A DNA stretch of 64,000 nt from Bradyrhizobium sp. SSBR45G (GCF_030159255.1 NZ_BSCT01000017.1:1-64000), one strand, 5' to 3'; counted from the stretch's first letter, positions 1-9,287 are shown. Numbers and translations: made by a program. The notes: generated by a model not told the origin, from the sequence alone.

Positions 1-40
1 CACTTTCATCGAGAATCGCCATCGAAAGATTCACAGCCTC

Positions 41-177
41 GTAGGGTGGGCAAAGGCGTACACCCGTGTTGCCGCTAGCTCCTATCGCAATCGACGCGCC
101 GTGCCCACCATCTCGATTGCGCGGGCGGATGGGCGGTGGGCACGCGCCGCCTTCGGCGCCGCTTTGCCCACCCTACG
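41..177. repeat. Long palindromic repeat unit
   Basis: Perfect 15-bp inverted arms GTAGGGTGGGCAAAG (41-55) and CTTTGCCCACCCTAC (162-176) flank about 106 bp that itself contains GTGCCCACC/GGTGGGCAC-type complementarity. The right arm supplies the TAG stop of the neighbouring minus-strand gene. Similar GTAGGG-YGG palindromes recur at 13964-14042, so this looks like a dispersed intergenic family, possibly a folded RNA or REP/MITE-like element. No transposase is present. Confidence 0.7.
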
Positions 178-730
178 ATTCCGAGGCCAGCCGCGCCGCC
201 GCCAGCTTCACGCACGTCTCGAACGCCGTCAGATCGTGCCAGACATCGGCCGGCCGCTCGCGCGGGAGGACCAGCGGGACACCGTGCAGGTCGAGCGCGT
301 GGATCATCATCAGATTGTCGGGCAGGCCGAAATCCTCGACCGTCAGGCCCTCGGCATCGACGAGGCGTCCATCCAGCTCTGTCACCGTTGTGAAGCGCCG
401 GGCGCGATCGGCATAGAGCGCCGGATCGTTGCAATAGCCGAGGCACAGCTTGCCTGATCCGGCCATGTAGCCGAGCTCATAGACGGTGCCGGCATCGGCG
501 CCAGGGCCGCGGAACGGCGTGAGATTGGCGATGATGGCACCAGCGTCGTCCATCATCGCCTCGTTGCCGTGGAAGATCTGGCGCGAGGCGTCGGAGGCGG
601 CGAGATGGACGCTGTTGTCGAGCGGGTAGAGGCCAATGATGCCGTGGCGGTCGCAAATCGCGACCTTCCGCCGGCCGACCTCGATAGCGTCCGGCAGGAA
701 CACGTCGGGACCTGCCAGATAGATCTTCAT
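173..730 (-). CDS. Nucleoside 2-deoxyribosyltransferase family protein
   Basis: 185 residues. The N-terminus MKIYLAGPDVF is the characteristic first strand and glycine turn of the nucleoside 2-deoxyribosyltransferase fold. The segment around residues 70-90 (ANLTPFRGPGADAGTVYELG) carries the conserved Asp (D79) and the Glu (E85) expected to act as nucleophile in GTxxELG. Family members cleave or exchange the glycosidic bond of deoxynucleosides in salvage; some relatives act on modified nucleoside 5'-monophosphates, so the exact substrate is open. The protein should be cytosolic, as no signal peptide is seen. It lies just downstream of dxs on the same strand with a 30-bp gap and may be co-transcribed. 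Its stop codon lies inside the palindromic repeat at 41-177, so the last residues may be recent additions. Confidence 0.85.
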   Translation of the reverse strand: MKIYLAGPDVFLPDAIEVGRRKVAICDRHGIIGLYPLDNSVHLAASDASRQIFHGNEAMMDDAGAIIANLTPFRGPGADAGTVYELGYMAGSGKLCLGYCNDPALYADRARRFTTVTELDGRLVDAEGLTVEDFGLPDNLMMIHALDLHGVPLVLPRERPADVWHDLTAFETCVKLAAARLASES

Positions 731-760
731 GGATCACCCGCGAGGGCTCGCAAGCCCGCC

Positions 761-2686
761 TCAGGCGAGCTTGACCACCTCGGCGGTGTAGTCCTTGCCG
801 AGCGCCTCGAACACCTTGCGGACGATGCCCTTGGCGTCGAGGCCGGCGCGAGCGTACATCGCCGCCGGCGTGTCGTGGTCCTGGAACTCGTCGGGCAGCA
901 CCATCGAGCGCATCTTCAGGCCGCCGTCGAGCATGCCCTGGTCGGCCAGGTACTGCATCACGTGCGAGCCGAAGCCGCCGATGGAGCCTTCCTCGATCGT
1001 GATCAGGATGTCGTGCTCGCGCGCCAGCTTCATCACCAACTCCTCGTCGAGCGGCTTCATGAAGCGCGCATCGGCGATCGAGGCGGAGAGGCCGTGAGCG
1101 GCGAGCTCATCGGCCGCCTTCTCGCATTCGGCGAGACGGGTGCCGAACGAGAGCAGGGCGACCTGCTTGCCCTGGCGGATCATGCGGCCCTTGCCGATCG
1201 GCAAGGGAACGCCGACTTCCGGCATCTCGACGCCGCGGCCTTCACCGCGCGGATAGCGCACCGCGCTGGGCTTGTCGTTGATCGCAACCTGGGTCGCAAC
1301 CATGTGCACGAGCTCGGCCTCGTCGGAGGCCGCCATGATCACCATGTTCGGCAGGCAGCCGAGATAGGCGTTGTCGAACGAGCCGGCATGGGTGGCGCCG
1401 TCGGCGCCGACCAGGCCGGCGCGGTCGATCGCGAAGCGCACCGGCAGCGACTGGATCGCGACGTCATGCACGATCTGATCGTAGCCGCGCTGCAGGAAGG
1501 TCGAATAGATCGCGCAGAACGGCTTGTAACCTTCGCTGGCGAGGCCGGCGGCGAAGGTCACCGCATGCTGCTCGGCGATGCCGACATCGAAGGTGCGCTT
1601 CGGGAACGCCTTGGCGAAGATGTCGATGCCGGTGCCCGAGGGCATCGCGGCGGTGATGCCGACGATCTTGTCGTCCTTCTCGGCTTCCTTGACCAGGCTC
1701 TGGCCGAACACGTTCTGATAGGCCGGCGCATTTGGCTTGGACTTGGCCTGGGTGCCGGTGGCGATGTCGAACTTGGCCACCGCGTGATACTTGTCGGCCG
1801 CCGCTTCCGCCGGCGAGTAGCCCTTGCCCTTCTGGGTCACGACGTGGACCAGGATCGGGCCGGTCTCCATGTCGCGAACGTTCTTCAGGACGGGGAGCAG
1901 ATGGTCGAGGTTGTGGCCGTCGATCGGGCCGACGTAATAGAAGCCGAGCTCCTCGAACAGCGTACCGCCGTCCATCATGAAGCCGCGGGAATATTCCTCG
2001 ACGCGGCTGGCGCGGTTGGCAATGACCTTCGGCAGATGCTGGCCGAGCTGCTTGGCGGCATCGCGCAGGGTCCGGTAGGTTTTGCCCGAGTACAGGCGCG
2101 ACAGATAGGCCGACATCGCGCCGACCGGAGGCGCAATCGACATGTCGTTGTCGTTGAGGATCACGATCAGGCGCGAGTTCATCGCGCCGGCATTGTTCAT
2201 GGCCTCATAGGCCATGCCGGCGGACATCGCGCCGTCGCCGATCACCGCGATCACATTGTTCTTGCCGCCGGAGAGGTCGCGGGCCACGGCCATGCCGAGG
2301 CCGGCGGAGATCGAGGTGGAGGAGTGGGCGGCGCCGAACGGATCGTAGTCGCTCTCGGTGCGCTTGGTGAACCCGGAGAGGCCGCCGCCGGTGCGCAGTG
2401 TGCGGATGCGGTCGCGGCGACCGGTGAGGATCTTGTGCGGATAGGCCTGATGGCCGACGTCCCAGATCAGGCGGTCGCGCGGGGTGTCGAACACGTAATG
2501 GATGGCCGTGGTCAGCTCGACCACACCCAGACCCGCGCCGAAATGACCGCCGGTCACCGAGACCGCATCGATGGTCTCCTGGCGCAGTTCGTCGGCGACC
2601 TGCCGGACCTGCTCGACCTTCAGCCGGCGCAGATCTTCCGGAGTCTTGATGGTGTCGAGAAGCGGCGTTTTACTAAATGTGGTCAC
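761..2686 (-). CDS. dxs: 1-deoxy-D-xylulose-5-phosphate synthase
   Basis: 641 residues, the normal size for DXS. It condenses pyruvate and glyceraldehyde 3-phosphate to DXP, the first step of the MEP isoprenoid pathway, which also feeds hopanoids, carotenoids and thiamine/pyridoxal. Visible ThDP-enzyme marks are H48 (GGHFGAGLG), H79 in DVGHQAYPHK, the GDG...NDN cofactor motif (residues 150-152 and 178-180), the YVGPIDGHN segment, and the transketolase pyrimidine-domain IAEQHAV with the catalytic Glu. The start codon is GTG at 2686. It overlaps the TGA of a three-codon ATG-TCA-CCG-TGA mini-frame immediately upstream, which could be chance or could couple translation. The protein is cytosolic and probably homodimeric. 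Confidence 0.97.
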   Translation of the reverse strand: MTTFSKTPLLDTIKTPEDLRRLKVEQVRQVADELRQETIDAVSVTGGHFGAGLGVVELTTAIHYVFDTPRDRLIWDVGHQAYPHKILTGRRDRIRTLRTGGGLSGFTKRTESDYDPFGAAHSSTSISAGLGMAVARDLSGGKNNVIAVIGDGAMSAGMAYEAMNNAGAMNSRLIVILNDNDMSIAPPVGAMSAYLSRLYSGKTYRTLRDAAKQLGQHLPKVIANRASRVEEYSRGFMMDGGTLFEELGFYYVGPIDGHNLDHLLPVLKNVRDMETGPILVHVVTQKGKGYSPAEAAADKYHAVAKFDIATGTQAKSKPNAPAYQNVFGQSLVKEAEKDDKIVGITAAMPSGTGIDIFAKAFPKRTFDVGIAEQHAVTFAAGLASEGYKPFCAIYSTFLQRGYDQIVHDVAIQSLPVRFAIDRAGLVGADGATHAGSFDNAYLGCLPNMVIMAASDEAELVHMVATQVAINDKPSAVRYPRGEGRGVEMPEVGVPLPIGKGRMIRQGKQVALLSFGTRLAECEKAADELAAHGLSASIADARFMKPLDEELVMKLAREHDILITIEEGSIGGFGSHVMQYLADQGMLDGGLKMRSMVLPDEFQDHDTPAAMYARAGLDAKGIVRKVFEALGKDYTAEVVKLA

Positions 2687-4008
2687 GGTGACATTCCAAT
2701 TTTGCAGGTCGGGTTCAAGGGCCGACGTCTGAGAGGTTCATCGTAACGGGCGGCGAAACCTGGAGCCTTGAAGGTCACATCCGCGCGGATCGAAGCCGCA
2801 GTCCGGAACCTAGCCGGGTTTTGGATCGATCTATGTGATGTAAGTCACTCTTGGTGGCCTTGCCGTCCTCGTTAGTCGCCCAAGATCGCCAAGTCGTTCA
2901 GCGCAGTCAGTTTTACCAGCTTTTGCAAGCGCTTAGTTCCATCCTCATGAGACGGATGAGCACTTCCAAAAACCCGCAGTTCCGAGCAGCTTTACACCAA
3001 AGCGCGTCTTAAAGCCAACCCGGCGCAAGATGGCAAGCCCGTAGCGGGTACCATCACGCCAAACACTCAACCTCGGCGGCGGGCTCAAGGTTCCAGGGAG
3101 CTGCTCAAATCGGCGGCATCAGCAGACCCGGAATTAACCGGAGAGGTCAGCGCGGTCCAGGCCTTTTCCGGCAATGCAGACGTGCTCGCGCCGGCCATTG
3201 TGCGAGACGAGCCATGCGTTCGGGGAGGGGGATCGCTCTGTCGACGATCATGAAGATGTCATAGGCGTGCGACCTTTCGTTGGCCGTCGCGACCTGGAAA
3301 TAAGACGCCCGAAGACTCTTCGGCAACACGCCCTGGAGTGATCCGCCGCACCAGCGTCGCGAGGAGGACTGGCACGATGGGAGCTCGCGGCACGTGCCGC
3401 TGCCGCGATGCGGTGCGCCGCGATCGGAGCAAACCGCAGGACGCTCATCACGTCATCTGCGTGCCGCGTAGCCGCTGCCGTCGGCCGCGGGCGCACGTGA
3501 GATGCGCAAGGCAAAGGGACGACGAGGCCGTTCTGGACGTGCAGGCGCGGGCCGAGCTCTCAGTCTGTTTCGATAAACAGCGTTAATGAACTCGCCGTCG
3601 TGACCCGCATGCCCGAGGGGATCGGTCAGGATTCCCGCCTGGGGTGCGGCGATGGCAGCCCTCGCGAGACGCCGATAACCATTGCATCGATTTTCGGCTG
3701 GATTGCACGATTGACAGGCGTCAGACAGGCCGCCGTGCTGCGCCGGACTCCGGCCAGGGCGGAGCGAAAATAAATCGCCGATGTTGCGCGAAAGCCGAGA
3801 AGGGGCGGTCCTGAGCTTCGCAGCCGCCCTCTTTGAGGGCGCCAGTTGCGACAGGCTCTCAGGATCAGCACCAATTGACTGATATTGGAGCTCCTGATGC
3901 CAGACAGGGGGATCCAACGCGCGTCGCTGGAGGATGCATCGCATCACCGAGGGCGGCCAGGCCAGACGGCTCTGTCAGCCAGCGCGAACTTCGCGGCTCG
4001 GCGACAGG
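2687..4008. other. 1.3-kb stretch without a convincing gene
   Basis: No frame here shows family resemblance, and the open frames present (for example 3453-3947 minus and 3338-3586 plus) have arginine/proline-rich shadow compositions. An open run of about 100 codons near 2970-3250 on the plus strand reads fairly smoothly but has no ATG. The dxs promoter must lie at the left end. The rest may be a decayed gene or may hold small RNAs that cannot be recognised by eye. Confidence 0.5.
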
Positions 4009-4260
4009 CTACTGCACGTCGAGGGGGACGGTCCCGGTCGCCCGGCCGCTGGCGTCGGCGGTGATCTTCTCGACCCGGGCCTCGGCATGGCGCAGCAGCT
4101 CCTCGCAGCGCCGCTTCAGCGCCTCGCCGCGCTCATAGATCGCCACCGACTCCTCGAGCGGCACCTTGCCATCCTCGAGCCGCTTCACGATCGTCTCCAA
4201 TTCCTCGATCGCGCGCTCGAAGGACAGCTTCTTGACGTCGGCTACGGTGTTGTCCGCCAT
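4009..4260 (-). CDS. xseB: Exodeoxyribonuclease VII small subunit
   Basis: 83 residues. XseB partners XseA in exonuclease VII, which degrades single-stranded DNA in both directions. The diagnostic segment is LSFERAIEELETIVKRLEDG followed by VPLEESVAIYERGEALKRRCEELL, a two-helix coiled coil typical of the small subunit. I chose the ATG at 4260 (MADNTVADVKK) over an in-frame upstream start at 4284 because an AGGGA sits 6 nt upstream of it and the resulting length matches the family. It lies 100 bp downstream of the histone-deacetylase-like gene on the same strand, so co-transcription is likely. XseA is not in the window. Confidence 0.93.
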   Translation of the reverse strand: MADNTVADVKKLSFERAIEELETIVKRLEDGKVPLEESVAIYERGEALKRRCEELLRHAEARVEKITADASGRATGTVPLDVQ

Positions 4261-4360
4261 ACGGGTTCCCTGCAGATCACTCAACTCCGGGGCCGTGCTT
4301 TTACACCCCGCTCATGGCCCTGTCAGGCCCCGCGGGGATGGATCGGCCAGAACCTGGGGA

Positions 4361-5290
4361 TTACGCCCCGGTCAGTGCCGCGACGTGGGCCGAAACAGAT
4401 TCTTTAAGTCCCTGAAGGTCATAGCCGCCTTCCAGGACTGACACGACGCGGCCGCCGGCGGTTTTTTCGGCCAGTTCCATCAGTTTTCGCGTCACCCAGC
4501 CGAAGTCTTCGGCGCGCAGGTTCAGCGACGCCAGCGGGTCGCGGTAGTGGGCGTCGAACCCGGCGGAGATGATCACGAGCTCCGGGCTGAACTTGGTCAG
4601 CTGCGGCAGGATCAGGTTCTCGAACGCCGAGCGGAACTCCAGGCTGCCGTCCTCGGAGGCGAGCGGCGCGTTGACGATGGTGTCGTGCTCGCCGCGCTCA
4701 CCGCGCGCGCCGGTGCCCGGGAATAGCGGCATCTGATGGGTCGAGCAGTACATCACGCTCTTGTCGGCCCAGAAGATGTCCTGGGTGCCGTTGCCGTGAT
4801 GGACGTCGAAATCGATGATGGCCGCGCGCTCGATGCCGAAGGTGCGCTGGGCGTAGCGGGCGGCGATCGCGACATTGTCGAAGAAGCAGAAGCCCATCGG
4901 CTTGGCGATCTCGGCATGGTGCCCCGGCGGGCGCACCGCGACGAAGGCGTTCTTGTGCCGGCCGGACATCACGGCTTCGGTGGCCGCCACCGCGCCGCCG
5001 ACGCCGCGCATCACGGCTTCCCAGGTGCCGGGCGACATCGAGGTGTCGCCATCGAGATAGACGATGCCGGAGGTCGGCGCCATCTGGCGCAGCTCGGTGA
5101 CGTAGTGCTCGTTGTGGCAGAGCAGGGCCAGCTCGATGTCCGCCTCCGGGGCCTCGTCGCGTGTGAGCAGGGCGAAGCGTTCCTCGGTCAGGGCCTCCTC
5201 GACGGCCCGCAGGCGGTCGGCGCGCTCGGGATGTCCGGACGGCGTGGCGTGATCGAGGCAGGCTTCATGAGAGAGATACAGCGTCGACAT
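4361..5290 (-). CDS. Histone-deacetylase family (acetoin utilisation/APAH-type) amidohydrolase
   Basis: 309 residues, full-length for bacterial class II HDAC-like proteins. These zinc enzymes remove acetyl groups from small acetylated amines or polyamines, or sometimes from proteins; the natural substrate cannot be told here. Visible catalytic elements are RPPGHHAE with the His pair at 124-125, DFDVHHGNGTQ with zinc ligands D162 and H164, GFDAH with zinc ligand D246, and the LEGGY tyrosine Y290. All are intact, so the enzyme should be active. No signal peptide is seen. The neighbouring order HDAC-like then xseB suggests a housekeeping unit. No strong ribosome binding site is seen, but the ATG gives the canonical MSTLYLSHEA start. 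Confidence 0.92.
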   Translation of the reverse strand: MSTLYLSHEACLDHATPSGHPERADRLRAVEEALTEERFALLTRDEAPEADIELALLCHNEHYVTELRQMAPTSGIVYLDGDTSMSPGTWEAVMRGVGGAVAATEAVMSGRHKNAFVAVRPPGHHAEIAKPMGFCFFDNVAIAARYAQRTFGIERAAIIDFDVHHGNGTQDIFWADKSVMYCSTHQMPLFPGTGARGERGEHDTIVNAPLASEDGSLEFRSAFENLILPQLTKFSPELVIISAGFDAHYRDPLASLNLRAEDFGWVTRKLMELAEKTAGGRVVSVLEGGYDLQGLKESVSAHVAALTGA

Positions 5291-5403
5291 CAGGGCTCTG
5301 CCACTCGCGCGTTGCGGGAGTGCTCAATCTATGCGCTGAACGCAGCCTCGGAAAGAGCCCTGACGGCGATATGACCGGTTTCCCAGCGCCCTTTGCCCCG
5401 ATG

Positions 5404-7080
5404 TCACTTCGCCTTGTTGACGATGCGGCCGCGCGGCGGCGGGCTCAGCGGGCTGTTGGCCTTGAGGTAGGCGAACAGCGCCTCGTCGTCATAGGGGCCG
5501 ACGATCGGATCGCGGCCGCTCTTGAATGTGGTGAAGCCGTCGCCGCCGAGCGCGAGATAGTTGTTGAGGGTGACGCGATAGGAAGCGGCCGGATCGATGG
5601 CCTTGCCGTCGAGCGACATCGAGGCCGCATCGATGCGGGCGCCCGCGGGCTGCCTGGCATCGAACGCATAGCTGAATCCGCGCGAGATCTGCAGGATGCG
5701 CGGCCGCGCCGGATCGAGCCATTGCTGCTCCAGTGCCGCCTTGATCTCGGCGCCCGTCAAGGTGACCGTCACCAGCTGGTTGCGGAATGGCTGGCTCGCG
5801 AACACGTCGCCATAGCTCACCGCGCCGTCGTCGCGGCGGGCGAGATCGGTGCGGATGCCGCCGGGATTGGTCATCGCGACAGCAGCGCCGCCCTTGGCCG
5901 GCGCTGATGTTGCCGCGAGCTGGGCGTCGGCGATGACATCGCCGAGCACGCTCTCGCCGGAGGCATCTGGAAGCCGCGACAGCACCTGCGTGATCACGCC
6001 GGCGGGCCGGTTGGCGATCGGCGCGGCGAGCTTCTCATAGGCCTCGATCAGCGCCGTCTGCGCCGCATCCTTCGGCAGCGTGGTGTCGACGACGATGTTG
6101 GTTGCTGCAGCGCTGATCACGCCGCGTGTCGTGCGGTCGAGCTTGACGTCGATGGCGGTGACCAGCGTGCCGAACTTGTCGGCCGAGGTGACGAGACGCT
6201 TGTCGATGGTGCAGACATAGGCCTGGTGCGTGTGTCCGGAGATGATGATGTCGACCGCGCTGTCGAGCTCCTTGACGATGTCCACGATCGGGCCCGAGAG
6301 GCCGGGACATTCGTTCATGCCGCCCGACGGCCAGCCGCCCTCGTGGATCAGCACCACGATCGCCTGCACGCCCTTGGCCTTCAGCTCCGGGATCAGCGCG
6401 TTGATGCTCTCGGCCTCGTTGCGGAAATCGAGCCCGGCCGCGCTTGCCGGCGAGATGATGCCCGCCGTCCCTTTCAGCGTCAGGCCGATGAAAGCGACCG
6501 GAATGTCCTCGAAGGTGCGGATTTCGTAAGGAGGAAAAACCGTCTTGTCGGTGCCCGCGAGAAAGGTCGATGCGGCGAGATAGTGAAACCCGGCACCGGT
6601 GAACGGCTGCGGCCCGCGGCAGCCGTCGGTCGGATGGCAGCCGCCATTCTGCATGCGCAAGAGCTCGTCCTTGCCCTCGTCGAACTCGTGATTGCCGACC
6701 GCCGACAGCGCGAGACCCATCCGCGACATCGATTCGATGGTCGGCTCGTCATGGAACATCGCCGACAGGAACGGGCTCGCGCCGATCAGGTCGCCCGCGG
6801 CGACGAAGATCGTGTTGGGCTGGCCGTCGGACAACAGCTTGATCAGGCTCGCCATCTGCGCGGCGCCGCCGGCCGGCACCACGCTGCTCCTGGTCGGGTC
6901 GTTCGGATCGGCCACACGGATGCCCGTCGGCGGCGGCTTCAGATTGCCGTGGAAGTCGTTGATGGCGAGGATGCGCAACGACACCGGTTCGTCCTCGGCA
7001 TGGACGGGCAGGCCGGCGAGACTCGCAGCCGTGAGACCGGCGACGAGGCAGGCGATGGCGACGCGATGGAAACGGCTCAT
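5404..7080 (-). CDS. Periplasmic bifunctional 5'-nucleotidase / metallophosphoesterase (UshA-like)
   Basis: 558 residues starting at ATG 7080; an in-frame GTG 30 bases upstream is less likely because the ATG gives a clean signal peptide (MSRFHR plus a hydrophobic core ending near PVHA). The N-terminal calcineurin-like domain shows LAINDFHGN, AAGDLIGASPF, VGNHEFDEG and SGHTHQ, the five metal-binding signatures. The C-terminal 5'-nucleotidase domain shows NPGGIRTDL, SYGDVFASQPF and NNYLALGGDG. Such enzymes hydrolyse extracellular nucleotides or UDP-sugars to recover phosphate and nucleosides in the periplasm. It is transcribed divergently from the metallo-beta-lactamase gene with a 112-bp gap. 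The exact substrate (AMP, UDP-sugar, cyclic nucleotide) is not decided by sequence alone. Confidence 0.92.
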   Translation of the reverse strand: MSRFHRVAIACLVAGLTAASLAGLPVHAEDEPVSLRILAINDFHGNLKPPPTGIRVADPNDPTRSSVVPAGGAAQMASLIKLLSDGQPNTIFVAAGDLIGASPFLSAMFHDEPTIESMSRMGLALSAVGNHEFDEGKDELLRMQNGGCHPTDGCRGPQPFTGAGFHYLAASTFLAGTDKTVFPPYEIRTFEDIPVAFIGLTLKGTAGIISPASAAGLDFRNEAESINALIPELKAKGVQAIVVLIHEGGWPSGGMNECPGLSGPIVDIVKELDSAVDIIISGHTHQAYVCTIDKRLVTSADKFGTLVTAIDVKLDRTTRGVISAAATNIVVDTTLPKDAAQTALIEAYEKLAAPIANRPAGVITQVLSRLPDASGESVLGDVIADAQLAATSAPAKGGAAVAMTNPGGIRTDLARRDDGAVSYGDVFASQPFRNQLVTVTLTGAEIKAALEQQWLDPARPRILQISRGFSYAFDARQPAGARIDAASMSLDGKAIDPAASYRVTLNNYLALGGDGFTTFKSGRDPIVGPYDDEALFAYLKANSPLSPPPRGRIVNKAK

Positions 7081-7192
7081 GGCTGGGTCACGTGTGATGC
7101 AGGACGTCACGGCGAAGCACGGATTGCCTCGTCGCGGTCACGATGACATAAGACGAATTCATAACAACAATAACGGGAATCGGGAGGTCGTG

Positions 7193-8080
7193 ATGAAAAG
7201 AATGATGCTGTTCGCTGCCACGCTGACGCTTGCGGCCGGCTCCGCTGCGGCGCAATCGCTGCCGGACTTCATGAAGCAGATGATCGCGGCCTGGAATACC
7301 CCTACCGAGCCGTTCAAGGTGATCGACAACGTCTATTATGTCGGCACCAACGGGCTCGCCTCGTATCTGATCACGACGCCGCAGGGCCACATCCTGATCG
7401 ACACCGTGATGCCGGAATCGACCGCACAGATCGAGACCAGTATCGGCAAGCTCGGCTTCAAGGTCGCCGACATCAAATACATCATCAACACCCACGCCCA
7501 TATCGACCACACCGGCGGGCTCGCGCAGATCAAGCAGGAGACCGGCGCGCAGATGGTCGCCGGCGCCAGGGACGTGCCGCTGCTCGAAGGCGGCTTCTAT
7601 CCGGGCCGCGAGGAGGAGACGCACCTGAACTTTCCGCCGGTGAAGGTCGACCGCGCGGTGCGCGAGGGCGATACCGTCACGCTCGGCGGCGTCACGTTGA
7701 CGGCGCATGAGACGCCCGGTCATTCGCCGGGCTGCACCAGCTGGACCACCAGCGTGAAGGACGGCGAGGCGACGCGCAGCGCGATCTTCTTCTGCAGCGC
7801 CACCGTGGCGCTCAACCAGCTGGTCGGACGGCCGACCTATCCGGGCATCGTCGACGATTACAAGAAGACCTATGCCTGGGCCAAGACCGTGCATCCGGAC
7901 ATCCTGCTGGCGCCGCATCCGGAGATGTACGACATGGCCGGCAAGCGCGCGAAGATCGCCGACGGCGCGCCGAACCCGTTCGTGCAGCCGGGCGAGTTCA
8001 ACGCCTATCTCGACAAGCTCGAGGCGCTGTTCAACGAAGGCCTCGCCAAGCAGACCGCCGCGTTGCAATCGGGCAAATGA
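7193..8080 (+). CDS. Subclass B3 metallo-beta-lactamase
   Basis: 295 residues with a Sec-type signal peptide (MKRMMLFAAT...GSAAAQ, cleavage near residue 20). The zinc-site residues are in the B3 order: H101-A-H103-I-D105-H106, H177 in GHSPGCTSW and H242 in APHPEM, plus S202 in FFCSAT, the position where B3 enzymes carry Ser instead of the B1/B2 Cys. The GCTSW segment is a strong B3 mark. Bradyrhizobium carries the chromosomal B3 enzyme BJP-1, and this gene looks like the same type; I have not aligned them. It may hydrolyse penicillins, cephalosporins and carbapenems, though some B3-fold proteins are poor lactamases. A good GGGAGG lies upstream of the ATG. No AmpR-like regulator is adjacent. 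Confidence 0.9.
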   Translation: MKRMMLFAATLTLAAGSAAAQSLPDFMKQMIAAWNTPTEPFKVIDNVYYVGTNGLASYLITTPQGHILIDTVMPESTAQIETSIGKLGFKVADIKYIINTHAHIDHTGGLAQIKQETGAQMVAGARDVPLLEGGFYPGREEETHLNFPPVKVDRAVREGDTVTLGGVTLTAHETPGHSPGCTSWTTSVKDGEATRSAIFFCSATVALNQLVGRPTYPGIVDDYKKTYAWAKTVHPDILLAPHPEMYDMAGKRAKIADGAPNPFVQPGEFNAYLDKLEALFNEGLAKQTAALQSGK

Positions 8081-8090
8081 AGCGGGCGCG

Positions 8091-9287
8091 CTAGGCTGGA
8101 TCGGCCGCCAGCCGGTCCAGCGTGAAGCCGGAGAGATCGACGCGCGGCGTCTCGCCCAGCGCCATCGCCGCGAGCGCCTCGCCGACCGCCGGCGAATGCT
8201 TGAAGCCGTGGCCGGAGCAGGGCGAGGCATAGATCACGTTCGCATCGCCCGGATCACGGTCGATGATGAAGCGTCCGCCGGGCGCATTGGTGTAGAGGCA
8301 GACCGCGCTGCGCAGGCAGGTCGGCCCGAGATCCGGCATGAACGGCCGGACGTAGGTCTCGTAGGTCGCTTCGATCTCCTCCGCGGTGACCTCGCGCGCC
8401 ACGGCATCCGGATCGGTCTCGCCGGTCAGTACCTCATTGGCGATCTTGACGCCGTTTGCAGGCGAGCCGAGCCAGGGGAAGCCGTAGATGTCGGACGCCG
8501 CGCGCTCGCGCCCGGTGACGTCCCAGATGAAGACCGGGTTGCCGGGACCGAGGCGCTCGGGACTGGACAGGATCTCGAACCAGTACAGCACCTGGCGGGT
8601 GACGCGCACACGCCGGCGCAGCGGCGCGATCAGCTCGGTGATCCAGGGCCCGGTGGTGACGATCAACGTCGTGGCCGTGGCGGTTGCGCCGTCGTCCATG
8701 GTGACGGTGTGCTCGCCGCCTGCGCGACGGAACGACGTCACGCGCCGGCCGGTCAGCAACGTGGCGCCGTGCCGCGCGGCGGCCGCGAGCTCGGTGCGCA
8801 CGCAGTCCTCGACCATCAGGTAGCCGCCCTCACGATCGAGGAAGGCGCGATCGCCGGGCGCGGTCGCGAACGCCGGATAATCTCTCCGCAGCCGCTCCGA
8901 TGAGATCGCCTCGCCGTCGACGCCGTGCAGGCGGGCGGCGGTCTCGATGTTGGCGAAGAACTGCGCGCTGCTGACGCCATGAACCTCGCCGCCGTCGCGG
9001 GCCGGAATGAACAGGCAGCCGCATTGTTCGAACAGATGCGCGCCGGTCTCGCGCTCCAAGTCACGCCACAGCAGATGCGAGCGCTGTGCCAGCGGCGTGT
9101 AGTCGACGCCTTCGCCGATCGCCGCGCGTGTGATGCGGGTCTCGCCATGGGTGGAGCCGAAGATATGCGGCGGCTGGAAGCGGTCGATGCCGAGCACGCG
9201 CTGGCCGGCCCTGGCGAGATGCAGCACCGCGGCGCTGCCGACCGCGCCGCAGCCGATCACGATCGCATCAAACTGCGGCATGCGCAC
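8091..9287 (-). CDS. solA: FAD-dependent N-methyltryptophan/sarcosine-oxidase (MTOX/MSOX) family oxidase
   Basis: 398 residues from a GTG start; an ATG two codons in (9281) is the alternative, but GGAG is better spaced for the GTG. The N-terminal dinucleotide-binding motif VIGCGAVGSAAVLHL and the following acidic IDRF bind FAD. SAVCLYTNAPGGRF places C330 where MTOX/MSOX enzymes form the covalent 8-alpha-S-cysteinyl FAD link. PCSGHGFKHSP is the usual C-terminal flavin contact, and K281 lies where the oxygen-activating lysine is expected. These enzymes oxidatively demethylate secondary amines such as sarcosine or N-methyltryptophan, giving formaldehyde and peroxide. The specificity is uncertain and the symbol reflects the family name only. 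It is convergent with the beta-lactamase, 10 bp apart. Confidence 0.88.
   Translation of the reverse strand: MRMPQFDAIVIGCGAVGSAAVLHLARAGQRVLGIDRFQPPHIFGSTHGETRITRAAIGEGVDYTPLAQRSHLLWRDLERETGAHLFEQCGCLFIPARDGGEVHGVSSAQFFANIETAARLHGVDGEAISSERLRRDYPAFATAPGDRAFLDREGGYLMVEDCVRTELAAAARHGATLLTGRRVTSFRRAGGEHTVTMDDGATATATTLIVTTGPWITELIAPLRRRVRVTRQVLYWFEILSSPERLGPGNPVFIWDVTGRERAASDIYGFPWLGSPANGVKIANEVLTGETDPDAVAREVTAEEIEATYETYVRPFMPDLGPTCLRSAVCLYTNAPGGRFIIDRDPGDANVIYASPCSGHGFKHSPAVGEALAAMALGETPRVDLSGFTLDRLAADPA

Noticed and set aside
569..2746. 725-codon plus-strand open frame opposite dxs
   Set aside because: It is the antisense shadow of a strongly GC-biased real gene; its His/Arg/Val/Gly-rich translation resembles no family.
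3453..3947. 164-codon minus-strand frame between dxs and xseB
   Set aside because: Arg/Pro/Ala-rich, no domain, no good ribosome binding site.
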